NCBI GenBank assembly: GCA_018389105.1
Contig: JACATO010000654.1
Span: 558,001 to 622,000, forward strand
Direction: 5' to 3'
DNA: 64,000 nucleotides
Source: Nautilus pompilius
Taxonomy: Eukaryota > Mollusca > Cephalopoda > Nautilida > Nautilidae
In this document: in pieces, positions 13,101-28,600 of the stretch
How positions within the stretch are numbered: position 1 is the stretch's first letter
Layout: every line of letters begins with the position of its first letter
Position numbers and translations under genes: made by a program
The notes under the pieces: generated by a model
Database searches by the model: none
Seen by the model: the letters and a program-made list of their open reading frames with translations, nothing else
Told to the model about the DNA's origin: nothing

Positions 13101-16100
13101 GGCAGACTACTGACCCTCTATGGTTAAGAGCCCGAGTTCGAATCCCGGTCAGTGGCAGACGTGTGTCACCCCTTTACACTCTCTTTTTCCACCAACCGGA
13201 CACTTGTATTTTTGTCACATTTAAATAGAGTTGTAGAAAACACTGCCCCAAATATTTATGGTGACTATTCCGCAGGTATGTCTTGGACTAGCTCGCACCT
13301 TAACTACTGCCCCCCCCCCAAAAAACCCCACAGGTAACTTGCTCGGTCACTAAGGATGACGCCCCACAACCTCTCCCTTACAGCTCACTGCTATGAGATG
13401 TCCTTGAAGTCTAGAGGCTCCGCAGTGTAGAGCGAGATGTGACTGATTCTATGCAAGCCTGGTTTAAAGCGAGCCGGTCATGTGACTAAAGCGCATAGAA
13501 ATCAGAACGAGGCTTAACGCGTGAACAGCAAACATTTTCAAATGTCACAACGCATGGAAAAAACTTAAAAAAAAACAAAAAAAAAACTAAGATTGACTCT
13601 TAAACGCGATAAGTGGGTGAGAATAAATGTTTGAGGTAATCGGGCGGACGTATTAACATAGGTGAACTTACGCCATGTTGGTCTGAGCGACGGAGAGACG
13701 GTGCTCACAGGTAGAATGTAACTGGTGGCAGCTGTTGGAGGCTGAGCTGAAAGAAGAGCGGACGGCGGTACTTCTAGCGTGTCAACACATTAACTGTAGC
13801 GTTCCAAGGCGGTGAAAGAATTACAAAGAAAAACCTGGTGAATATTTAATGTGGCTATAATTATTTTCTTTTATATGGCAGTGTTCAAAGCCATTAAAGC
13901 AGGCAATATTTTTGCGAATAACATGCAACAGGTTTTGCTACAGAAAGGTAATACAATCAACGGTAAGGAAACCTGGACTACATCTCTAATACTTGTTGTT
14001 GGCTGTTTATTCCAGTGGATTATGATGATGCTAGCGGTAGTTAGGTGGTCCGTGGCTTCACCGTGTCTGTACTGACTGGTAATGAAAGCCACACCATGTT
14101 GTACGTTTCAGTTGATACTGAAAACCCTCAGCCTTGTCTTAAACTACAAAATAATTCCGTTGTTTGTTCTACAATCGGTGATGGACGATGTTCCTACGCC
14201 TTTCAGATCTACCGTCTTTGCATATGGGGGGGGGGAGGAATTAGCTCTCTAAGCAATAAGATGCTGAGATTAAATATTGCATTAAATGGAATACATCGGG
14301 CTGGTGCAGCTTCTCAGCAGTGACCAAAAATATACACGAGGAACCGTACAGACTACTTTTTTTTCCCCCCAAATCCTCTCTCTCAGGTAAATATAATTAA
14401 CTTGTTGCCCCCGCCCCAAAAGTAAAAACAACAAACTTACTAGAACAATAGTCTGAAGTAAAAGACATGTCATCCACCGCAATGTCTCCGGTGTAGCTTT
14501 TTCCGACAATTCCAGCAAATATCACCTGTAATAAATAAAACCCCGAACGTTAGACCGTTCACTCTTACGGCTCTGTTGCTTAGCAACCATCTGTGTCCTT
14601 TTATTGCAATCTGCTGCTTTATATAGTTTCACTGATTCTGGAGCTATACACTTTACGTGGTTCTGCACCATATTGGCTTGAATTAATAATTGTAATCTAT
14701 TATGATGATAACTTTGGTGGTTAGGGAAGATGGTATCTGTTTACGGTGTCCAGTTGTGCGACTGTCCGTCGGTCTTTAAAAATTGGAACGGGTCACTGGA
14801 AGGGAGGTTCTTGTACGTGTTAACGTCATCGGTGTTTAAAGCAAAAAAGGGCGGTCGGACTCGTTCCTATTTTGGGTCCAATTAAAGGTCAGGGTTAAAA
14901 TAATTACCAAGTGAAATAAAACAAACTTACGTAATATGGATTGATGTTTGCAAACGCTACTTGTCCGCTGTTCCACTTGTTTCCCTGATTATAGCTTAGA
15001 TCCCACAGAGCTGTCAGGGTGTTGTTTTGGTCTCTCATGTAAACTCGTAGCGTGCCTATGGTGGTTCCATACATGTGATACCAGAAGTGAATGCACTGAA
15101 GGTTTGTGGGATTGAAAAGTTCGCTCTGGAGCCAAGCTTTGTCGCCTGCTTTCCTTGGAAAGGAGGATTCGATAAAGACGTAGTGACCTGGCAATGGAAC
15201 AAATGCATACTCTACTTTAGGGAATTGTCACGTGTTCTCTCTACTTTGGAGAGCAAGACTATGTACTCCTCCATAATCAACACCATACCATTCCTATTCT
15301 CAAGAGTGACAACAAAAATGTCTTCAGAAATAGTTGTTCTTCATTGGATAATTTCCGGAAGATTAGCATTCTTTGATCTATAATACTGTGAGAAGTACAA
15401 TACCATAATTCTAAAGAACAAAACAGGTAAATTACATTAAGATTGTTGTTTTTCAACATAAATTGTTTCTCTAGTCTCTCAGTTACTCAGCTCAATTCTT
15501 TCGACACCAGAAGATGCTGCAAACTGAAAGTATATTAATGAAAATTTTATCTTTAAATCAGCAAAGACAAAACTTTTGCTGCTTAGAAAAACCAAAATAA
15601 CAAACAAAGGATATGCTCCTATACACGTCATCGATTTCTAATTGATATGTAGTTCGAACTAACCTTGTATAGTGCCAAGTGTATGATCTAAACTGGGACC
15701 AGTGTAGGGGCTTACGGTCTTGCCCTTGCCTATCAACCAGTCAAAGTTATCCACCCCTTGAACATTGGTCCATGTACACATTCCACCTTCAAAGTTACAG
15801 TTACCTACAAAATTAATCAAAAGAATTGCGTTATATGCTTTCATTTATTGATTGTTGATTGCAAATTTCTTTGTACTTCACAACTAAAAAATGGACAATG
15901 ATTTATGATTCGCATGTATGTGTCAGGGTTAGAGTTAGTGGTCTTGGTTCTTAAAAAAACGTTTGAAAAACTACAACAATAGCATCAGTTCTTCTTAGAG
16001 ATTATTATATCTCTCCTTCAAAAATTAGAGATAAATAGTAATATCATTATATTAATTATTAAAAAATCTGCTAGTGATTATTACAATAAAATTAGTGTTT

Positions 16101-19100
16101 TTCAAATTAATGACAATGTTTTAAATTATGCATAGAAATTGTGCTACCTCCAGATGAACAAGATCCTGGCACTGAAGAAATATCATCAATCGCAATGTCA
16201 CTTTTGTATCCTCGTCCAACAACACCTTCAAAGACAACCTTGAAAAAAGAATACATATAAAGGTTTATAACCTTTATTTATTTACCATTTATTGCTACAT
16301 GTTATTCACAATACAATCTTAACTTTAAAAAAGAAACTTAATTTAAAAAATATGTCAAGATTAATTCAGTAGTCGATGATACTTGTATTATAGAAAGCTG
16401 GTGCTTTCAAGTTAAGATCTGGACCCAGCATGTCTCATTCTATACCTGGCCCATATTCGTCAAGTAGGTGAAATGTTAGCATCCAACTACTTCAGCTTAC
16501 ATTGGCCCACACCCTCTACTGACAGTGTTGCAGCCTGCTTCATATAATCATGTAAGATACTAATGCACATTGGAATAATGTCAAATAATCAAAGCATTTA
16601 ACTTTTAGATATCATATAACAATAACTTAGTACATATGAAAATATGAAATCTTATACCTTGATTTAGAAAAATATTTAATTTTTAAACACTCGGTTTGTA
16701 ATGGAATCATGAGCTTGTCTATTATGTAATTAAGAATGACTGCCAGAGATTTTCAAGCAATGTGACCAATTATCTTTCTATTTTTTATCAAATCGATTTC
16801 TTGCATTCCATTTTTTACAATATATATATATATAAACACACATATAATACACACACTGGCTGGCATTATTGCGGAAATATGAATGAACTATTAGTGTATG
16901 TCAAAAATAATGAATTCATTATTGCTCATAGTTACACACGTTTTTACAAATGACTGTTAAAATATATGTATGTAAAACAATAAGTTAGACTTTCAGCAAA
17001 AAATATATGCAGTTTTCATATTCTGGACATGGATTTTCACCCCATAAGACTGATAATTTACATGATTGGGTTATTAATCACAGAGTTCAGTTCCTGATAA
17101 GTGGCTAATTTACATCATGCAAAAGTTAATTTTATAGAAATATAGTAGTGTTCGCATCATCTCTCTCTCCCTCTGTACTGATGTCATCTCTCTCTCTCTC
17201 TGTACTGACGTCATCTCTCTCTCCCTCTGTACTGACGTCATCTCTCTCTCCCTCTGTACTGACGTCATCTCTCTCTCTCCCTCTGTACTGACGTCATCTC
17301 TCTCTCTCCCTCTGTACTGATGTCATCTCTCTCTCTCCCTCTGTACTGACGTCATCTCTCTCTCCCTCTGTACTAACGTCATCTCTCTCTCCCTCTGTAC
17401 TGACGTCATCTCTCTCTCCCTCTGTACTGACGTCATCTCTCTCTCTCTGTACTGATGTCATCTCTCTCCTCTCTGTACTGACGTCATCTCTCTCCTCTCT
17501 GTACTGACGTCATCTCTCTCCTCTCTGTACTGACGTCATCTCTCTCCTCTCTGTACTGACGTCATCTCTCTCTCTGCGTAACAACTAAATAATAAAAATT
17601 TTAATTTATACGACCCTGATTTTTAAAACTAAATTCTACAAATGGGTAAAAATTGTTTTGGATAATTAATAAAATAAAAACAAAACCCACCTGGAAAGGT
17701 GCTGATGGGTTGATAGTAATCTGACCCTTTTTCCACTGGTTACCTTGGTTTAGTGACCGGGTCCATATCAAGGATTTAAGTATTTTTGTGGAAGCAGCTG
17801 GCATAGTGTATACATTCAAACTCCCAATATGAATACCGTACATATGGTAGAAAAATGTCAGGCACAGTTTTTGCGTTGAAGTTATTTTAGGACTGTTTAT
17901 TTGAGCCTTGTCACCCCGCTTTCGGGGTAAACTACTTTCGATGTACAGATACTGACCTAAAAAAATCAGATAAATAAATGTATTATTATGGAAAAACCCT
18001 TAGTTTTTGATTTTTTTTTTTCCTCACTTCGGTGAGCAGTGAAGACAGCTAAAAAATCTTAATAGCTTTCAGAAGCAAGTGATGCAGAATACCTGAGATT
18101 CTGAATATTTAAAGCTTTAGGATAAATCCTGGAGTTAAATTATTTTTTAAAGTCTTTTAAAAAAAGAAAATTAAGGGGAAAAAACAATGTATTTTATTCG
18201 AATTGTCAGGAAACACATTTTGGTATTTGTTTGTGTTAAAATAACACGATATATTAAAATTTTCAATAGATGTCATCAAACCTTTTTTTGTTCCATATGT
18301 ATGGTCTACGGTGGGCCCTGTAGCCACGGATGCTGTAGGACCAGAGTTCACAGTCCAATCAAAGTTATCGGCTTGTTTTTCTTGAGTCCATCCGCACAGG
18401 TTGGCCGATTCAAATGTGCAGTTAAGAGGTCCTGAAAATAACATGCCACTTGTTACCTCGCACTTTCGATTTACTGACACTTATGGTTTCTATCAAAACA
18501 CCAGATACAGCTTAGCACTGCAGATATCAAGGGCCTTTAAGATAGCAATTCAGCACCATAGTTAAGGCTGGGCCCTACATATCATCTAAGAACCAGAAAC
18601 AAAATCTCTGAAGATAAACAATGTTTTTCTAACGGTAATTTTCTGGTGATAATTTTACTACGAGCAAAAGTAAGTAAAACTAAAAGCATACAAACCAACA
18701 TGCAGTTGACTAATCAATTAAACTGGCACCCCTTTTTGCTCTCTTCGGCCATTTCTCCCTGAATCAGTTAGTGTCTGCAGATTATGTGTGTTTTAATTGT
18801 ACTTTCAACATTACAAGAGGTCCATTTACGTTTGAAGTCTGAAATTCCATCAGTTGAAAGTTGCTATGCATCCAAGCGTTAAGCTTGAACCTGCAAGATT
18901 CCCACGTCACTTTACAAGAACTTACTTACCGTGGCAGCATTTATTTTTCTTCTGTTGGCTATAATTTCTTGACACGCTGATGGAGAACTTCTTAAATGAG
19001 TGGGCACTGCATCACGTGACATGGTGATAGCACAAAGACCACGTGGTACGTCGTCAAAACTTATGCGTACTCCTAATGTTCCTGACTTATCTTTTACTAG

Positions 19101-22100
19101 ACTAAATAGTAGACATTTAAATTTGTCAAAAGCATTCTTCTAACAGTAATCTGATTTCATTTGGGATATGGTTGAGTGATTATGTATTAATGAGTTTAAA
19201 AGTCTATCAGGTCTTAATTTGATATGGCTGTTTTTAATTCATTTTCTTAAAGTCTGGTTGAAGGTGAAATCTGAATACAGGTATGGAGGCTGAAATGTGT
19301 GGTAATTCTGCTTCAGACATCACCAAGTGCTCTCTTTGTTTTGTTTTACAGTTGTTTGGTTTTATATGACCAGTATAGTGAAAATCAGGCTACACCGAAA
19401 ACATGACTAACAGGTTGTGCTTGTTTGTTTCTCAGGTAGAAGTACAAATTAATGCTGTACAAGATTTGAGTACCTAGAGATGGACAATGGCCTAAAAATA
19501 TCCTGACATCATCTACTGCTATGTCTCCCCTGTAGTCTTTTCCCAGGACTCCTTCAATGGCAACTTGTGAGCTCTTTGACAGGGAAGAAGTTAAATATTG
19601 CGCTTTTAACCACTTGTTGCCCTGGTTTCCACTCTTTTTCCATATAGCATTACCAAGTGAGTTTCCGGTCTGAAGATAAATAGTTTTAAAATATCAATTT
19701 TCTTACCAACTGTGCTGTAATAACAAAAGATACAGGCAAAAAGTAAAATATGAAGTTCAATAAGCTGGTCGATATGAATACAAAATCATTTTACCCCGGA
19801 CATTACAAGAGATTAAAATAACTTTTTGTTGTGCTTTGAACAGCGAGAAAAGAGAGTCCAAAGTAAGGTTTTCAAAGCATAAAACGTGTCATTTAAATAG
19901 ACACTCTGACAGGTGATAGTAAACTCATATCTTTAAATAACGGACTTTTTCTATGGTACATTTACTATTGTTTGCAGGACAGTTTAGTTTTGTGTTTAAT
20001 TCACCCATATCGGAAAAAAAAAACTTTCTTTTTACAGGTGCTAAGGTGAGAGATCCTTGTTCCCCTGACTTACTTTATGAAATCTCAAGTTGATCTTCAG
20101 GTTTAGAGGAAAGACAGGCAATTCTGTACTGCAAGTCAGTACAAGCCCCCACTGATTTTATAACCCAAAGAAGAGTGTGATGCAGCAATTTTTAACTGTA
20201 TCGTTTACTTACCTTTAGATAAACATTTAAAGACCCAATACTCGGACCGTACATGTGGTAGTAAAACTGTATACAGTACTGTTTATTTGCGTTTAGTGGA
20301 GCTGAAAGAAGCCGAGTCTTGTAATTTGGTCTGTTAGGTAAAGATGCTTCTGTATAGATGTACCAGCCTTTAGCTGAAACAATAAACCATCACTGGTACA
20401 GAGAAATGCTTGAGCCTCATCTCAGCACTAATTTGATAGAAAAACGATTCTGTAGCAGAATACTGTCAAGCCAAAAAAATCTGGGTATTGTAATTTTATT
20501 TTAAAAAAACCGAAAGTGACAAAAACACCAAAAAAATTTGTGAAATTCCAAGAACAACAGACGGAATCCACACAGACAAGATGGAAAAAAAACCAAACTC
20601 AGGTGCCTAACGTTGGGCTTTTCTACTATACAATAAAATTACCAACCTTTAAGTAATGGCATTGGTTTTTTTTTAGAAAGACTAAGTTGGATTAACTCAT
20701 TTATCTTTAAAGTGAAAGTTCGTCAAATCTGAAAACTTTATAGTCACAGATAATTAAGAAAGCAATACCAAAGGCTTATAATTCTTTAAAAAGAGAAAAA
20801 AACCCAAATCATGTAGGAGTTTATCATACAGCCAAATGCTGTTATAATACCTTAATTTAAAAAAAGCAAAAATAGCCTATTGATCGCATCCATGTTTACT
20901 TAGGTCGCCAGCGGATTTTGTAACATTATATTGTAGAAATACTTCATGAATGGGGAGGGGTTAAAACTTGTTCGCTGCAATGTTAAAAGACTAATGAATA
21001 TTGAAAGCCAGGTATTTAGACGAGTTTTCTCCCCTGATATTTTAATACTGAATCAACATTTTTGGAGGTAATCTCGTCTCAGATCATTAGTTTAAAGATA
21101 GTCATAAACAAAATTTTCGGAAATCAAGCATGACACCGCAACAAGAAGACAGGGCTAGAATAAAGTCTTTCTATTGACAAGATAGTGGAAAAATTAACAG
21201 GAAATTAATTCTGAATTTATCTCAACTCGCCATCAAATTACTTTATGCTCCCAAGAGAAACCATGATAAATATATGGAATTAAATAAAATTACCAGTTCC
21301 ATAGGTGTGATCATTGGTGGGACCGGTGGAGGTAGATGCTGTTGGTCCTTGTATCCGTCTCCAATCAAAATTGTCGTCTTTCGCTTGTATCCAGGTACAA
21401 AGGTCATGTTCGAAGTCACAGTCGTAGTTCGACTGACGCACTGAGATGAATGGGGAAAAAATGTACAAGAGGCGACAAATTACTAAGATGGCGAAAGCTG
21501 ATTTTAGACTGTTTTCAATAATTAAAAATAATTTGATTACAAGTGTAAGTATCCCCAACACTACACAGGTTGAAATGAATCATTCATATTCACTCTAATA
21601 TAAAGATTTTAGTGTGTTTTAAAGCCAATGGGAACACAAAATTATACAATAAAAAGTATATGTATTTATTTCCCTATAAAAGTATTTATTGCTTCGATTT
21701 AGTCACTTAGTAAAAATGTTCATAAACAAGTTTCGTTTTGTACTTACCAAATGGTGTAGGAGATGGAGTCACAGTTGTTGATGTTGGAGGCTGCACAGAT
21801 GGATTAGCTGTAGGTGGAATGTCTGTATTTGCAAGAAAGAGCTAATGTAGCAAAGTAATACAAATAAAGCATATACTAAGAACATTTTATATTATCAACT
21901 AACACTAAATATGTCAGGTCTAAATATATATATTCTAGCACTTTTGCAACACTTCACTTGTCCCATTATCCATAGGTCGTTGGGGCACCTCAAGAGGTGT
22001 GTCTAGAGCATTTTACAACCTGGCAGAGCCCATCCCCCTCCAGGTTGCGAGTCAAGGGGAATATCGAAGGCTGTAAAGCTGTTTAGGACTTTTGGCCTTC

Positions 22101-25100
22101 AGCAGCAGCACACACCTTCAACCCCACTGGGAATCGAACCCCTGACACAAGGATTGATGAGCAAACTCGCTACCTACTGCGCCACGACGATATCTCGCAA
22201 CGGTTACATATGGCTAAATAGAAATATTCTAGAAACTGACTATTTAAAATACGTTGATAAAATATTTTTTTAAAAAAGTTATACATTATTTTTTATTCAT
22301 TTTATCTGAAACTTTTCTAAAAGAAATTTTTTTCAATTAATGCAATCCATTTTATAAAGCTTTTACATAATTTACCCATTTTAAAGATGAAGATGCTAAG
22401 TTATTCATTTTGCATTATGAAACAAGTACACAAATCACTCAAATTACTTTGTGATACAAAATTTACATTCTCAGAGTAAAAAGTTTTACACAACTTTCCT
22501 AAAATATTCCTCTCGTCCCACATCTCAAGAAAGTCTTTTCCATTCTGTTAACATGTTTGATGTTTAAATGTTTTTTCTAAAATTATTTTCATCTGTACAT
22601 CATTTTTATAATGTCATTTACTTTGTTAAAATTAGATTTAGTTTAAAGTAACTCACATCCACATGCAGTATCGACGAAAGAAATATCATCAATAGCAATG
22701 TCTCCTTGATAATTATATCCTCTTACCCCTTCAATAATTATCTGAAGAAAGATAATACAAGAACAAGAAAAATAATAAATCATAATGTTTTGAGATATTT
22801 TCCACTTATTCTCTGTCTGTACCGGATGTACAACTGTAGCCTACTTAGCAGCTTCACAATATCATGATCAAATAAATTACACGAAAATGTGAAGCCAAAT
22901 TCTTCTCAATTTTTAACAAATAAAAAGAATAATGTAAAAGTAATAAATTTGGCTTTTGGATGTAGCATTAACAAATATCTTAGAGAAAGGAACAAAAATC
23001 AGCAAGTAGTATACCATTTTATAGCTGACTGTTACGAGGTTAGACCCATAGGGCAAAAGGATGGTAGCTATGAGTTCATGTAAAGGAAGACAGAGTTGTG
23101 ACTTATACCTAAGCAAAGAGATCAAACTTAACATAAAACACTGCGTTTAAGGAATAATACAGGTATTTTTGATCACCTTATTAATCTGGATTCATAGGTA
23201 AGGTTTTCAGGATAAACAAAGCCTTTTATCAGATGACCACAATTGCGCACCATCTTACCACGGCTGTCTCCAATGCGGAGAGATCATCTCTATTATGGAG
23301 ACTGGTGTATGACATGACGACGACAGATATTCAGCAGTGGTGTAACCTGTGCCCTGTTTGTGTTTATTTTTATATCTACTAAACACATAAAAATAACGAG
23401 TGAAAAGTTAATACCTTGTATGAGGTTGAAGATGGCATCAGTGGGATCTGTCCTATTTTCCAAGGCTGACCGTGATTGTTTGAGAGAGTCCATATAAGAT
23501 TGTTAGGATACTTGTACACATGTAAGCTTCCTGTTTTTGTAAAAAAAAAGATATAATAGAAAAGTTTATGCCTTTGGGATTTGCTGTGATAATGTCGTTG
23601 TAGCCATGGTTCTCAGTTTGATCCACAACTGCAGAAAAACTTGGCTTATCGCATAGTTTCTTCTCCTTTACCTGCCACAGTTTATTTTTAAATCCATATA
23701 TTTAACTAGGAACAGAAGATAATTTATTATAATTTTTCCATCATACACTTAACAAGAAGCAAAATAGCACTAATTTGAAACCCCCCAAGTACAGTATATA
23801 TATATATATAAATCATAATAAAATTAAAACATACGTATTTCTGTAAATTTGAATTCAGAAAGAGACTCAAGCAAAGAAACAGACATTTAGGCTGTAACTT
23901 AATTATAAGAATGGATATGAAGGGATTTCCGTCTCCTTGGTAAACGGAAAATTAGAAAAATAAAACCCTAATTTTTTACATACATTAAGGACAACAGATT
24001 TTCAACAAAAAAATTTTTAATACTTTATTCATGATTATTTTGATGATAATTAAGAATAGTTCAAATGACAGGTACACGATTTATAGAAATATTTGAACAC
24101 CAATCTTAACCCAAATCTGAACATGAAGACTATAGATTAACAAGACTTAAATTTTGAATACATAATTCCTTGTAGTTATAATAGATATAAATTTCCCCAA
24201 CTATTATTATATAGTAGAATGGATCACGGAAAATAAAAGTACATAAAGAAAGAGGGGGAAACATTTTGAAAGTATAAGAAATAACACAAACCAAATTTTT
24301 TTTCCAAGTAGGTACTAATTGCAGAACTGAAAAATGTAGGTTATCATTAATGAAAGGGGCCTAAGGGTAAATAGAGCAGGCTCGATAATCCGAGTACATA
24401 TGTCTTCTCCATAATAATGTTAGGAGTAGACTTCAAAAGAAAAAGGTCTCAAGAAGGACAGTGCACTTCCCATCTGTTGTCTTTATTTCTTTTTATATAT
24501 TTGGCCTTTCACACCGGAACATCCCAATACCCATAATACATTGCTTGGTAAACATCCGATTGCCAAATTGTAATCTGTTAACGTGTTACAACAATGGATA
24601 TCTAAAAGTTTGCGATAAACAGATAAATGGTGAGTGAAAGAGTTGCGTTGCTAAATCCTAATTTGGGAAACTCCTTTTAAAATTTGCGTGCTGTGTGTTA
24701 AATCACAAAAAATTCCTGTACAGCTGGACGTGGTCAGGTCAGACAACTATGTCAGAATTACAGATGGAAGATGATTCTGGATAATTTACTTCATTATGGA
24801 AAAATAGCTGCTGTGTTACCAGTTGCAAAGTGTTTTAGGTTTTATATAAACAGTTTTTAATGTACGAGTGTCATTATATACATGGTTTAAGTGATGTGCA
24901 TTATTTATCTACTCATTTTACTTTATCTATTATCCATTTATGAAAAAAATAACATATTTTACAATGTGTCATAAACTACGAAAGTAAATTAAGGCAAAAA
25001 CTAAAGTGTTTTGTATTTTTTTTAAAGAAGGGACAGTAAAATTATTATTACAAATTATTTTATGTTACAAATTAGCAAATGAGACTGTAGGCAAAAGATG

Positions 25101-25573
25101 TTATTTTTTTCAAAATGAGTGTTCTTGAGTGAAATTTAACATTCAGTTGTTTGGAATATTAAAAGAACTAAGCATTCTAGAGTTGCTATAAAGAGTTTTA
25201 AAAAATTTCTTTAGAACATTATCTACAAACAAAAATACATTAAGCATGACTATCCGACACTCATTCATGCGTCTCTGTAATGTTATAAAAACATGTGCAG
25301 TATAATGCCAAGGGCTCACTGCACTAGAGAGAGATGATGACATCAGTACAGAGAGAGAGAGAGAGAGATAATGACGTCAGTACACGGAGAGAGAGATAAT
25401 GACATCAGTACACAGAGAGAGAGAGATGACGACGTCAGTACACAGAGAGAGAGAGATGACGACGTCAGTACACAGAGAGAGAGAGATGACGACGTCAGTA
25501 CACGGAGAGATCTGACATCAGTACAGAGAGAGAGATGACGACGTCAGTACACGGAGAGATCTGACATCAGTAC

Positions 25574-25604
<31 letters not shown>

Positions 25605-25640
25605 GACGTTAGTACACGGAGAGATCTGACATCAGTACAG

Positions 25641-25674
<34 letters not shown>

Positions 25675-28600
25675 TGATGACGACGTTAGTACACGGAGAG
25701 ATCTGACATCAGTACAGAGAGAGAGAGAGATGACGACGTCAGTACACGGAGAGATCTGACATCAGTACAGAGAGAGAGAGAGAGAGAGATGACGACGTGA
25801 GTACACGGAGAGATCTGACATCAGTACAGAGAGAGAGAGAGATGACGACGTCAGTACACGGAGAGATCTGACATCAGTACAGAGAGAGAGAGAGATGACG
25901 ACGTCAGTACACGGAGAGATCTGACATCAGTACAGAGAGAGAGAGAGATGATGTCCTTACCCACTCCTTTTCCATACATGTTGTACCAAAACCTCAGGCA
26001 GCGCTGTTTTCTAGATGCTGGGATGGTTTCGCTCAGCAGTTGTGCATTGTCTCCAGGTTTTCTCGGAGAGGATGTTTCAACATACATGTAAAACCCTGCA
26101 AAAAACAGCTGAAAGCTGTAGGTAGTCACAAGAAACCCGGACCAATCTGACTGTTTTGAGATATCGTTTGTTTTTATATTTTAATCGCGAAAATTTTCCA
26201 AAAAAACGAAAAAAAGATTTTTTGAAAGACGGATAAAAATAAAACTACAACCGATTTACCTCCCTTGTGTTTATTTAAAGAATCAATTATAAAAGCTTTG
26301 ATACATGTTTTCTCTGTTGATAATTTCGACAGCAAAACATCCTCTTTTCTGCGGTTTTTCTTTTTTTTTTTCAACTTCGAATATAAGTAAATGAAAAATT
26401 TCCTTTACTTCATCTCTAATGAGTGGAACAAAAAAGCAAAAGATCATATTTACATGACATTGATTATCTTTCACGTATAATGTCACACAAAGACCATGTA
26501 CCGATGATTCCTCTAGTCTCTGGGGGGGGGGGGTTCTCCACTTATTCGTTTTCTTCTTGACCTAAGGTGGCGCTGCAGACGGTGTGACTGACAATCTTTT
26601 CTACAGTGGCTACGCCTGTAGATGGGCAGTTCCTTAATTTTGTTCTTATTTCTCCACTGCAACCATGCGCGATCAACTTGGCTTTTATACCTGCTTGGAG
26701 GAACTGCATTCCAAAACCTCTTAATCGCAGTCTTTATTCTGCCAGTGCAGGTGTCTCTGGTGAAACGTCTCTAGCGGCTGAATGAAGCAGCAATAGAGCG
26801 TCCAGGTCTCGCATCTATACAACCACCACTTTGTAGAATGCCAGTCATTAAAGATGAACAAAATGTGACTTTGGATTTAGTACAGTGGAGTCGCAGCCTC
26901 TAGGATAATCCGTAAGGTGTTTGTTACTACTGAACTTTAACTCAAATTCTACTAAAGCTGAGCTGTACTTTATCTATTGCATTCCATCATAGATTATTTT
27001 CATTATTGGTAAACAGACTTTTAATTAGTATGCTTTCATATAAGAAAATAACATTTACACAAACAGGTTATAATGTAAACATTAATTTTATTATGAAAAT
27101 TTCTTTACATATTGAATGGAAGCTCACAAGACCTACTCTAGTGCAAGCTATTTTAAATCTATGCACATCGATAGCTCAAACAACTGTAATAATGCTTTAT
27201 AATCTTAATTATGGTTCCCAGTTGTGCCACACAAAGTGAGCTTGTAACAAGTTACCACCATGCTACAGCAGCAAATCATGGAAGACTTGGAAAACTATGC
27301 ATTACGGTAATTGGATCACTTGTCTGCAACCGCTTTGTTAGTGTGAGAACAACGGAGTGTTCCTGCATTGGAGTCATGGGTTTGTGTGTAGCCAACCAAT
27401 GAAATGTTGTACGATCGAGTCCACCACATTTCAACCTAACTAGGAGTTGGGTGTAATGCTGGTATGATGACTCGAAACATGTTCACCTGACTGGGCAGAC
27501 CATCATTTCATTTTAGGAATTATGAGAGCAGACCAGGTTAGATCCAGTACAATGTTGTTTTCGTATCCGGGTGTTTCGTGGTGCCAACACATAGCTTAAG
27601 CATCTTGAAGATATTCTGGAACCAGGAATTAGAGCTCATTCGCAGTGACTTCCATTTTCGGCACTGCACTTTTTCTGTAAAAATAGCGGTAATTCCTTCT
27701 GGCATCTTTTCTGATTCATGTCAAAGTGGGGTCAATCTTTTATTTGGGAAACATTTCTGCTTCTGCTTACTGGTAAAGCAAACATGGATTTTAATTTTAG
27801 CCACCAGTTTATTTACCAAATGCAAGTTTTCGTTCTATCATTATAGGAAAACGCTAACTGAAGCAATTTCTCTCGCCCCAAAGTAGATAAAATGTCTTAC
27901 CATTTGCAGTGCCCAAAGTGTGGTCTGTTAAGGGTCCTGTCTGGCTTGATGAGGTGGAACCATGGGAACGAAGCCATTGAAATTTCACTGCTGAGCCAAT
28001 CACATCCCTCCACCCACAGGTGCCAGTTTCAAAATCACAGTCACCCAGTGCATTACATTTTCCACTAGTCATCTGAACATCATCAATGGCGATATCTCCA
28101 GCAAAACCACTTCCGACTACACCTTCAAACACAATCTGTGAGAATAAACGCAGTAGTACAGGACTGCAGAACAAACAGTTTAAATTCCTAAAATAAAATA
28201 AGTGAACAGCAATACTTAAAACCTTTTGTTGTTTATTCATTTTACAGTAATTTTAAAGTTTAAACCTATTTCATAAATGAACATCAACCTTGTACGCCTT
28301 GACCCTTGAAATCAAAGCACATGAGTTCGATTATAGCTCATCTAATGTTCTTTGAGAATAAAGAACATTTACTAACCTGCCATTTATTTGCCGAACTGAC
28401 GGAGAGCTGGCCTCGAATCCAGCTTTGGCCTTGGTTACCAGTCACGGTCCACAGAGGCATTCCAAGAGATGGAGCCTTGACGTAAACGTTCAGCTGACCA
28501 ACGTTGTTGCCGTACATATTGTACCAGAAGGTGACGCAGGAACCGTGGGTGGCTGCCCACACCACACCTACTAACCGAGCTTTCTCTCCTGCAACTCGCG

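Noticed and set aside
22085-22190. Possible tRNA gene on the minus strand
   Set aside because: A and B boxes are present but the acceptor stem and anticodon arm do not pair, and a SINE body follows.
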